NCBI GenBank assembly: GCA_009379825.1
Contig: WHTA01000003.1
Span: 1 to 64,000, forward strand
Reading direction: 5' to 3'
Length of the DNA: 64,000 bases
Source of the DNA: Streptosporangiales bacterium
GTDB taxonomy: Bacteria > Actinomycetota > Actinomycetes > Streptosporangiales > WHST01
The notes under the pieces are model-generated. The model made no database searches. It was not told the origin of the DNA and saw nothing but the letters and a program-made list of their open reading frames with translations. The number at the start of each line of letters is the position of its first letter. Positions within the stretch are counted from its first letter, which is position 1. Below, one piece after another: positions 53,686-60,683 of the stretch. Position numbers and translations under genes: made by a program.

Positions 53686-56244
53686 TCAACACGAACCGTG
53701 CGGTGGCGTGACCGCCCGTGGAAGATCGAGGCTAGCGTCGATCGGCTGCTCGGCCAGCTCGACGGTGTAGATCGGCTGCTCGTCACCGCCGGCCACGCAG
53801 CTGGTCTCGGCGACCCGCCCGGCCGCGGCGACGTCGTCGAGCGCCGGCCGCAGCCGGGCCAGCACCTCCTCGGCCGCGACGATCCGCAGCTGCGACACGT
53901 CCGCGCGCATCGACAGCTGCGCCTGCGACTTGGCGCGCCGCACCGCGGCGATAGCCGCGCCGGCGAGGTCCACCAGCTCCGGGTCACCGGCACCCAGCTC
54001 GCGCACCTGCGTCGCGGACGGCCACTCGGCCCGGTGGACGGAGCCGTCCTGCCACCACGACCACACCTCCTCCGCGACGTACGGCAGGAACGGTGCCAGC
54101 AGCCGGTGGAAGACCGCCGACGCCTGCGCCGCCGCGCCGCGCTCGCCGTACGCGCGCGCCTTCACCAGCTCCACGTGGTCGTCGCAGAACGCCCAGAAGG
54201 CGTCCTCGACGAGCTGCAGTGCCCTGGCGTGCTCGTAGTCGTCGAGCGCGTCGGTGGCGTCGGCCACCACGTCGGCGAGCCGGCCGAGCATCGCCAGGTC
54301 CAGCGGCTCCCGCACCGCGGTCGGGTCGGCGTCGCCGGCCATGGTCAACACGAACTTGCTGACGTTCAGCAGCTTGATCGCCAGCCGGCGGCCGACCCGC
54401 ATCATGGCGTCGTCGTAGGTGGCGTCGACCCCGAGCCGGCCGTGCGCCGCCCAGTACCTGAAGGCGTCGGCGCCGTACTTCTCGAGCACCGCCGCCGGGG
54501 TCACCGCGTTGCCCTTGGACTTCGACATCTTCTTCCGGTCCGGGTCGTAGATGAACCCGGAGATCGCCGCGTGCCGCCACGGCAGCGACCCGTGCTCCAG
54601 CTGGGCACGGACGACGGTGCCGAACAGCCAGGTGCGGATGATGTCGTGCGCCTGCGGGCGCAGGTCGAACGGGAACACGCGGCCGTGGAGATCGGCGTCG
54701 TCGAGCCAGCCACCGACGATCTGCGGGCTCAGCGACGACGTCGCCCAGGTGTCGAACACGTCCGGGTCGGCGACGAAGCCACCCGGCCGGCCCCGCTGCT
54801 CCTCCCGGTAGCCGGGGGCGGGGTCGGTGCTCGGGTCGACCGGCAGGGTGTCCTCGGCGGGCAGCAGGGGCCGCTGGTGGTCGACGACGCCGTCGTCGCC
54901 GACCGGGTACCAGGCCGGGATGGGCACGCCGAAGTACCGCTGCCGGCTCACCAGCCAGTCGCCGGCCAGGCCGCGCACCCAATCCTCGTAGCGCGCCGCC
55001 ATGTGCGCGGGGTGCCACCGCAGCTGGCGACCACGGGCGAGCAGCGCCGAACGCAACGACTCGTCGCGGCCGCCGTTGCGGAGGTACCACTGCCTGGTCG
55101 ACACGATCTCCAGCGGCCGGTCGCCCTTCTCGTAGAAGTTGACCGCGTGCGTGACCGACCGCGGTTCGCCGCGCAGCTCCCCCGCATCGCGTAACAGCTC
55201 GACCAGCCGCTCCCGCGCGCGGCGGACGGTCAGGCCAGCGAGCTCGGCGTACGGCGCGGTCGCGACGCCGGCCGGCGGGGTGGCGAGGAACCGGCCGTCG
55301 CGCCCGACGACCGCACGGACCGGCAGGTCGAGCTCCCGCCACCAGACCACGTCGGTGAGGTCGCCGAACGTGCACACCATGGCGATCCCCGTGCCCTTGG
55401 CGGGATCCGCGAGCCGGTGTGCGTACACCGGCACCGAGGCGCCGAACAGCGGCGTATCGACCCGGGTGCCGACCAGCCCGGCGTAGCGCTCGTCGTCGGG
55501 ATGGCAGACGAGCGCCACGCATGCCGGCAGCAGCTCGGGTCTGGTCGTCTCCACCAGCACGTCGCCGCCGTCGGCCGTGTGGAACGGCAGCGCGTGGTAC
55601 GCGCCGGCGATCTCGCGGTCCTCCACCTCCGCCTGGGCGACCGCCGTGCCGAAGTCGACGTCCCACAGCGTCGGCCCCTCCGCCTGGTAGGCGTCGCCGC
55701 GCCGCACCTCGCGCAGGAACGACGCCTGCGCGACACGACGGGCGCGGTCGCCGATGGTGGTGTAGGTGTGCGTCCAGTCGACGGACAGCCCGAGCGTACG
55801 GAAGGTGCGCTCGAACTCCTGCTCGTCCGCGGCGGTCAGCGTCAGGCACAGCGCGATGAAGTCCGGCCGGCTGACGGCCACGGGTTCACCCCGCGGGTTC
55901 GCCGGCGGCGTGAAGTCGGGGTCCTTCGGCAGCGTCGGGTCGCAGCGCACGCCGAAGTAGTTCTGCACGCGGCGTTCGGTCGGCAGCCCGTTGTCGTCCC
56001 AACCGATCGGGTAGAACACCCGGTAGCCGCGCATGCGCTTGTACCGCGCGACGAGGTCGGTGTGCGTGTACGAGAACATCGAGCCCACGTGCAGCGTGCC
56101 GCTCACCGTCGGCGGCGGCGTGTCGATCGAGTAGACCTCGGCGCGGTGGCGCGTGCGGTCGAAGGCGTACGTACGTTGCTCGTCCCAGATCCGGGACCAC
56201 TTCTCTTCGAGACCGGAAAGCGACGGCCGATCAGGCACGGCCAT
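53686..56244 (-). CDS. valS: Valyl-tRNA synthetase, short type
   Basis: An 852-residue class I synthetase. The HIGH box is the variant TVSGTLHVGS and the KMSKS box is RKKMSKSKGN, followed by the anticodon-binding helical domain. DTPPPTVSG and GWDDNGLPTERRVQNYFGVRCDP mark the ValS group that differs from the longer standard bacterial type; the C-terminal coiled-coil arm is short. The editing domain (TTRPELLPACVALVCHPDDERY) is present. It charges tRNA-Val in the cytoplasm. A 16-codon open frame and alternative hairpins lie before the ATG at 56244, suggesting attenuation. Confidence 0.93.
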   Translation of the reverse strand: MAVPDRPSLSGLEEKWSRIWDEQRTYAFDRTRHRAEVYSIDTPPPTVSGTLHVGSMFSYTHTDLVARYKRMRGYRVFYPIGWDDNGLPTERRVQNYFGVRCDPTLPKDPDFTPPANPRGEPVAVSRPDFIALCLTLTAADEQEFERTFRTLGLSVDWTHTYTTIGDRARRVAQASFLREVRRGDAYQAEGPTLWDVDFGTAVAQAEVEDREIAGAYHALPFHTADGGDVLVETTRPELLPACVALVCHPDDERYAGLVGTRVDTPLFGASVPVYAHRLADPAKGTGIAMVCTFGDLTDVVWWRELDLPVRAVVGRDGRFLATPPAGVATAPYAELAGLTVRRARERLVELLRDAGELRGEPRSVTHAVNFYEKGDRPLEIVSTRQWYLRNGGRDESLRSALLARGRQLRWHPAHMAARYEDWVRGLAGDWLVSRQRYFGVPIPAWYPVGDDGVVDHQRPLLPAEDTLPVDPSTDPAPGYREEQRGRPGGFVADPDVFDTWATSSLSPQIVGGWLDDADLHGRVFPFDLRPQAHDIIRTWLFGTVVRAQLEHGSLPWRHAAISGFIYDPDRKKMSKSKGNAVTPAAVLEKYGADAFRYWAAHGRLGVDATYDDAMMRVGRRLAIKLLNVSKFVLTMAGDADPTAVREPLDLAMLGRLADVVADATDALDDYEHARALQLVEDAFWAFCDDHVELVKARAYGERGAAAQASAVFHRLLAPFLPYVAEEVWSWWQDGSVHRAEWPSATQVRELGAGDPELVDLAGAAIAAVRRAKSQAQLSMRADVSQLRIVAAEEVLARLRPALDDVAAAGRVAETSCVAGGDEQPIYTVELAEQPIDASLDLPRAVTPPHGSC

Positions 56245-56288
56245 AGGGGAACCTCAAAGTGTGGGTAGGCGTGCGAGGAACGCGAAGC

Positions 56289-56354
56289 AGGCGCGAGAAG
56301 CGCCTAACGTACTCGCGCCCGGGCCTGACCCACCTTGAGCAGCATGTCGGCCAT
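56289..56354 (-). promoter_or_regulatory. Possible leader peptide and attenuator of valS
   Basis: On the minus strand an ATG at 56354 opens a 16-codon frame, MADMLLKVGQARARVR, ending with TAG at 56304-56306. Its last codons contain segment 1 (56312-56319), which pairs perfectly over eight bases with segment 3 (56290-56297). Segment 2 (56300-56305), overlapping the stop codon, pairs over six bases with segment 3 (56289-56294). The two hairpins exclude each other, and a ribosome on the valine codon GTA near the end of the leader would mask segment 1. This is a structural inference only; there are just three valine codons and no T-run. Confidence 0.35.
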
Positions 56355-56405
56355 GGTAGCGAAATTCGGTCGCGGCTGCCCGCACGGATGCGGTAGAACG
56401 TCGTA

Positions 56406-57638
56406 GTGACGCCATACCCCATCCGCCCGTTCACCGCCGACGAGTTCCCACGAGTCGGTCGGGTCATCGCCGGCGCGTTCCTCGAGTCGTACCGCGAGGA
56501 AGACATCGCGGTGCTGCAGCGCACCCTGGAGCTCGACCGCGGCCTCGCCGCGTTCGACGGTGACCGGCCGGTCGCCACCGCGGGCGCGCACACCTTCGAG
56601 CTGACCGTTCCCGGCACCGTCGCGCCTGCGGCGGGTGTCACCATCGTCACGGTGGACCCCACCTACCGCAGGCAGGGCCTGCTCAGCGCCCTGATGACCA
56701 GGCAGCTGGGCGACCTCGCCGAGGGCGGTGAGGCGGTGGCCGTGCTGTGGGCGTCGGAGTCGTCGATCTACCGCAGGTACGGCTACGCGGTGGCCAGCTA
56801 CCGCACCATGCTCGAGGTCGACCGCGCGGCAGCCGGGTTGGTCGCCGACGCCCCGGTCGACCCCGAGCTGCGGCTAACGATCGCCGACCCTGGCGAGGTC
56901 ACCGACGACCTGGCGAAGCTGTACGACGAGCTGCGGCCGCAGCGTCCCGGCTTCGTCACGCGTGACGAAGCGCACTGGGCGGACACCCTGAACGACCCCG
57001 AGCACGCCCGCGACGGCGCACTGGCGATGCAGGCACTCCTCGTGCACGGCCCGGCCGGCGACCTCAGGGCCTACGCGCTGCACCGCATCTCGCCAGGGCA
57101 CGACGGCCTGACGAGCACGGCGACGGTACGCGTCGAGGAGATCCAGGCCAACGACGCCGCAGCGTACGCCGCCTGCTGGCGCTTCCTCAGCACGGTCGAC
57201 CTGACGGCGAAGGTGACGTCCAGGCAGCTGCCGATGGATGCGCCGCTGTTCGCCATGCTCGCCGACCCGCGGCGCGCGCGGGCGATCCGCAACGACGCGC
57301 TGTGGGTACGCCTGGTGCGCGTCGGCGACGCGCTCGCCCAGCGCCGCTACGCCGCACCCGTCGACCTGGTGCTCGACGTGCGGGACGAGCGCTGCCCGCA
57401 CAACGCCGGCCGCTGGCACCTCACCGGCGACGAGCAGACGGCCAGCTGCGAGCGCACCACGGCGACGGCCGACCTCGAGCTGGACGTCCGCGTGCTCGCG
57501 TCCGCGTACCTCGGGGAGAGCTCGCTCACCGCGCACGCCCAAGCCGGCTACGTGACCGAACGCCGGGAAGGCGCACTGCGCCGCCTGGGCGCCGCCATGT
57601 CGTGGGAACCCCGACCCTGGTGCCCGCACTCGTTCTGA
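56406..57638 (+). CDS. Eis-family GNAT N-acetyltransferase
   Basis: A 410-residue protein with the three-part Eis architecture: an N-terminal GNAT domain with the acetyl-CoA loop VTVDPTYRRQGLLSALMTRQL (about residues 80-100), a central second GNAT-like region, and a C-terminal sterol-carrier-like domain. SSIYRRYGYAVAS carries the conserved tyrosine, and the chain ends in phenylalanine (WCPHSF), whose carboxylate is the catalytic base in Eis. Mycobacterial Eis acetylates aminoglycosides and other amines; here the substrate is unknown. It starts with GTG at 56406, divergent from valS. Confidence 0.9.
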   Translation: MTPYPIRPFTADEFPRVGRVIAGAFLESYREEDIAVLQRTLELDRGLAAFDGDRPVATAGAHTFELTVPGTVAPAAGVTIVTVDPTYRRQGLLSALMTRQLGDLAEGGEAVAVLWASESSIYRRYGYAVASYRTMLEVDRAAAGLVADAPVDPELRLTIADPGEVTDDLAKLYDELRPQRPGFVTRDEAHWADTLNDPEHARDGALAMQALLVHGPAGDLRAYALHRISPGHDGLTSTATVRVEEIQANDAAAYAACWRFLSTVDLTAKVTSRQLPMDAPLFAMLADPRRARAIRNDALWVRLVRVGDALAQRRYAAPVDLVLDVRDERCPHNAGRWHLTGDEQTASCERTTATADLELDVRVLASAYLGESSLTAHAQAGYVTERREGALRRLGAAMSWEPRPWCPHSF

Positions 57639-57654
57639 GCACCGCGCCGACGCG

Positions 57655-58122
57655 CTAGGGCAGCGGTGGGGCCTGGCCGGTTCGCTCGTACTCGGCGAGG
57701 ATCTTGATCCTGCGGGTGTGCCGCTGCTCACCTGAGTACGGCGTCGCCAGGAAGCGGTCCACCAGCCCGAACGCCTCCTCCGTGTCGTGCATGCGGGCGC
57801 CGAGGGCGAGCACGTTCGCGTCGTTGTGCTCGCGGGCGAGCGACGCGGTCTCCGGCGACCAGGCCAGGGCCGCGCGCACGCCGCGTACCTTGTTGGCGGC
57901 GATCTGCTCGCCGTTGCCCGAGCCGCCGATCACCACGCCGAGGCTGCCCGGGTGCACGACGACCGACTCGCCGACCCGGATGCAGAACGGCGGGTAGTCG
58001 TCTTCGGGGTCGAACTTCTCCGGCCCGCAGTCGACCACGTCGTGGCCGTGCTCCTTCAGCCACTCGGCCAGCTGCGTCTTGAGCTCGTAACCCGCGTGAT
58101 CGGACCCGATGTACACGTGCAT
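57655..58122 (-). CDS. rpiB: Ribose-5-phosphate isomerase B
   Basis: A 155-residue RpiB/LacA-type sugar isomerase. MHVYIGSDHAGYELK is the N-terminal motif, DCGPEKFDPEDDYPPFC and VIGGSGNGEQIAANKVRGVRAALAW the active-site stretches (the G-S-G-N-G form is the actinomycete variant), and AREHNDANVLALGARM the substrate-binding part. It interconverts ribose 5-phosphate and ribulose 5-phosphate, linking ribose and nucleoside breakdown in this window to the pentose phosphate pathway. The ATG at 58122 is the family start; longer frames upstream are not conserved in style. Confidence 0.93.
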   Translation of the reverse strand: MHVYIGSDHAGYELKTQLAEWLKEHGHDVVDCGPEKFDPEDDYPPFCIRVGESVVVHPGSLGVVIGGSGNGEQIAANKVRGVRAALAWSPETASLAREHNDANVLALGARMHDTEEAFGLVDRFLATPYSGEQRHTRRIKILAEYERTGQAPPLP

Positions 58123-58214
58123 GGGCGAAAGTCTGGCAGGCCCCCACCCGCGGGCGCGCAGGGGTAGTGTCTCGGCACACGGGAACCGCCACCCTTGAGG
58201 CGCCAGGGGAACTG

Positions 58215-58224
58215 TGGTATACCA
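58215..58224. promoter_or_regulatory. FadR/FCD-type GntR operator before symporter genes
   Basis: TGGTATACCA is a perfect ten-base palindrome fitting the GT-N-N-AC core recognised by FCD-type GntR regulators. It lies 43 bases before the DUF3311 start, in the divergent region with rpiB. The FCD-type regulator encoded at 59918-60634 is the natural candidate. No second copy was seen near the regulator itself. Confidence 0.5.
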
Positions 58225-58266
58225 AATTTCATCATTCGGGGAACAGCCCATGCCAAGGGGAAGCCC

Positions 58267-58449
58267 GTGAAGCACCGTAAGACGGTCTGGCTGGTACCGA
58301 TAATCATCCTGCTCTGCTACCTCGTGCCCTACACGCTGTTGCGGGACGTCGATGCGTGGTACGGCAGCATGCTCTTCTGGATCCTTGCGACCGCCGTCGT
58401 GATCGGCCTGAACGCAGTCATCAGCTCGACCTGGCGGGACGAACAGTGA
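58267..58449 (+). CDS. DUF3311 small membrane protein, symporter partner
   Basis: A 60-residue protein with two helices: KTVWLVPIIILLCYLVPYTLL and WYGSMLFWILATAVVIGLNAVI. DUF3311 proteins are usually encoded directly before sodium:solute symporters, as here, and are thought to be accessory subunits. The GTG at 58267 follows AAGGGG; the frame is open upstream but reads through the operator. Its stop overlaps the symporter start (GTGA). Confidence 0.85.
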   Translation: MKHRKTVWLVPIIILLCYLVPYTLLRDVDAWYGSMLFWILATAVVIGLNAVISSTWRDEQ

Positions 58450-59921
58450 ACGCCACCTACATCTGGATCGGCATCGCGATCTACGTCGTGTTCGCCGGCG
58501 TGACCGCGTACCTCTCCCGCCGCGGCGCCGAGCGCACGATGTCCGGGTACTTCCTCGGCAACCGCAACATGGGCGGCTTCGTCTCGGCGATGAGCTACAG
58601 CGCCACGACGTACAGCGCTTTCATGCTCATCGGTCTCGCCGGCCTCACCTACTCAGGCGGCGTGGGCGCACTCGGCTTCGAGCTGATCTACCTGTGCGGC
58701 GTCACGCTCGTGCTCGTCTTCGGGCCGCGGTTCTGGTTGGCAGGTAAGCGGTTCGGCTACGTCACGCCCTCGGAGATGCTCGGCGGCCGCTACGACAGCA
58801 AGGCGGTGGCGATCGTCGCCGCGGCCTGCAGCTGCGTCTTCCTCATCCCGTACGCCGCCGTGCAGCTGGCCGGCGTCGGCTACCTGTTGTCGGGCATGAC
58901 GAACGACGCCATCTCGTTCACCACTGGCACGTTGCTCGCTACCATCCTCGCGATCGTCTTCTCCCTGGTCGCTGGCCTGCGGTCGGTGGCGTGGACGGAC
59001 TCCCTGCAGGCGATCATCATGGTCATCAGCGCCACCATCATCGTGGCGGTGATCATCGACCGGTTGGGCGGGCTCGGCACGTTCTTCGACACGCTGCAGA
59101 CCGACCACGCCGGCATGCTGAGCGTGCCTGGCAACGGGTTCTTCACGTTCAGCATGTTCCTCGGGCTCACGCTGCCGTGGGTGTTCTTCAGCATCTCCAA
59201 CCCGCAGGTGAGCCAGCGGCTGTTCACGCCACGGTCGATGGGCGACCTGCGCCGGATGCTGCTCGGCTTCATGGTCTTCGGCTTCATCTACACGCTGGTC
59301 GCCGTCACGTGGGGCTTCGCCGCGGCGATCCAGTTCCCCGAGCTGAAGACCGGCGACCTCGCGACGCCGTCGCTGCTGTCGTCCGGTCTGGTCCCGTCCG
59401 TGCTCGGCATCATCGTGATGATCGGCATCATGGCCGCCGCGGTCTCGACCATCGACTCCATCCTGCTGACCCTCTCCTCGATGCTCACCCGCGACGTCTA
59501 CGCGGTGGCGAAGCCGTCGTCGAGCGACGGCAGGCAGCTGCTGCTCGGCAAGATCACCATCCCGGTGATCGCCGTGCTCGCCTTCCTGTTCGCCCGCCTC
59601 GAACTCAACCTGATCGCGGTGCTCTCGGTCTCCGCGTCCGCCGGTCTGCTAGTCATGGTGCCGGCGATCGTCGGCACATTCTTCTGGAAGCGCGGCACCG
59701 CGGCCGGCGTGTTGAGCAGCATCATCGTCGGCGGTGCCGTGGTGTTCTACCTGGAGTTCACCGCGACCCGACTGCTCGGCCAGGGCAGCGGCGTGTGGGG
59801 CCTGCTGGTCTCGCTCACCCTGTTCGTCGTCGTCAGCCTGCTGACCAAGGCACCGCAGGAAAGGGCGGACGAGTTCCTGGCCAGCACGAGAACGGACCTG
59901 AGGAAGCGCCAGGCGGTCTAG
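58446..59921 (+). CDS. Sodium:solute symporter (SSS family)
   Basis: A 491-residue transporter with 13 predicted helices. YFLGNRNMGGFVSAMSYSATTYSAFMLIGLAGLTYSGG gives the first helices with sodium-site serine and threonine residues, and GIMAAAVSTIDSILLTLSSMLTRDVY is the conserved SSS motif in helix 8. The GTG at 58446 overlaps the DUF3311 stop. It imports an organic solute with sodium; the nearby molybdenum hydroxylase and the FCD regulator suggest that solute feeds the hydroxylase. Its TAG and the stop of the convergent GntR gene share CTAG. Confidence 0.92.
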   Translation: MNATYIWIGIAIYVVFAGVTAYLSRRGAERTMSGYFLGNRNMGGFVSAMSYSATTYSAFMLIGLAGLTYSGGVGALGFELIYLCGVTLVLVFGPRFWLAGKRFGYVTPSEMLGGRYDSKAVAIVAAACSCVFLIPYAAVQLAGVGYLLSGMTNDAISFTTGTLLATILAIVFSLVAGLRSVAWTDSLQAIIMVISATIIVAVIIDRLGGLGTFFDTLQTDHAGMLSVPGNGFFTFSMFLGLTLPWVFFSISNPQVSQRLFTPRSMGDLRRMLLGFMVFGFIYTLVAVTWGFAAAIQFPELKTGDLATPSLLSSGLVPSVLGIIVMIGIMAAAVSTIDSILLTLSSMLTRDVYAVAKPSSSDGRQLLLGKITIPVIAVLAFLFARLELNLIAVLSVSASAGLLVMVPAIVGTFFWKRGTAAGVLSSIIVGGAVVFYLEFTATRLLGQGSGVWGLLVSLTLFVVVSLLTKAPQERADEFLASTRTDLRKRQAV

Positions 59922-60634
59922 GACTTCCGCGCGGCGGCGGACTTCTTGGCGCGCTTGGCCTTCGTACGCGACGGGGCCTGCTTCGCCGGTCGCTCCTGCT
60001 CGACGTAGCCGGCGCTCAGGATGTGCTTCTCGGTGATCGCGGCGGCCCGGTCGCCGTCGCGTGCGGCCAGCGCCTCGATCAGCTCGGCGTGCTGCTTGGC
60101 CGACTCGCGGTGGCTGCGGGTGACCTGCGGGCCGTCCGGCATCGCCTGCCACAGCAGCCGCATCATCGACAGCAACATCGGCGACGCCGCCGACTCGTAG
60201 ATGGTGAAGTGGAACTCGCGGTTGAGTGTTGCGTAGCGGCCGTCGCCCTCGGGCAGCTTGGTCATCTCCTCGTTGAGCTGACGCAGCACGCCGAGCTGTT
60301 CCTCGGTGATCTCGCGCGCCGCCAACCGCGCGCCGAGCGGTTCGAGCGCGGCGCGGATCTGGGCGTTCTCCTCCGCCATGCCGCTACGCGACGCACTGAC
60401 GATCGCGCCGCGATGCGCGTCCCCCACGACGAGGCCCTCGGACTCCAGCCGCCGCAACGCCTCCCGCACCGGCGTCTGGCTCACGCCGAACCGCGCCGCC
60501 AGGTCACGCTGGCGCAGCGGTTCCGAGGGCGCAAGCTCACCGGAGATGATCAGCTCCCGCAACATCGCGCAGACGATGTCGCTCTTCGAGGAGTACTGCA
60601 TCACGCTGATGCCGCCGACAGCGCTGGGGCGCAC
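59918..60634 (-). CDS. GntR-family regulator, FCD type
   Basis: A 238-residue regulator. The winged helix (about residues 15-80) has AMLRELIISGELAPSEPLRQRDLAARFGVSQTPVREALRRLESEGLV. The FCD ligand domain (about 90-205) shows the metal-ligand positions in REFHFTIYESA and AKQHAELIEALAARDGDRAA. The C-terminus is a lysine/alanine-rich tail (TKAKRAKKSAAARKS) that may add DNA affinity. The GTG at 60634 is chosen because AGGAGG lies six bases upstream. It follows the molybdenum hydroxylase genes by 49 bases on the same strand and probably controls both them and the symporter. Confidence 0.9.
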   Translation of the reverse strand: MRPSAVGGISVMQYSSKSDIVCAMLRELIISGELAPSEPLRQRDLAARFGVSQTPVREALRRLESEGLVVGDAHRGAIVSASRSGMAEENAQIRAALEPLGARLAAREITEEQLGVLRQLNEEMTKLPEGDGRYATLNREFHFTIYESAASPMLLSMMRLLWQAMPDGPQVTRSHRESAKQHAELIEALAARDGDRAAAITEKHILSAGYVEQERPAKQAPSRTKAKRAKKSAAARKS

Positions 60635-60683
60635 CAGTGGCCTCCTCTCGCGACCGGGAGAGCAGCAGAACGCCGGAATTCGG

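Noticed and set aside
56245-56405. T-box riboswitch upstream of valS
   Set aside because: No AGGGTGG-type T-box sequence or specifier-loop pattern is visible; the leader looks more like a short peptide with competing hairpins.
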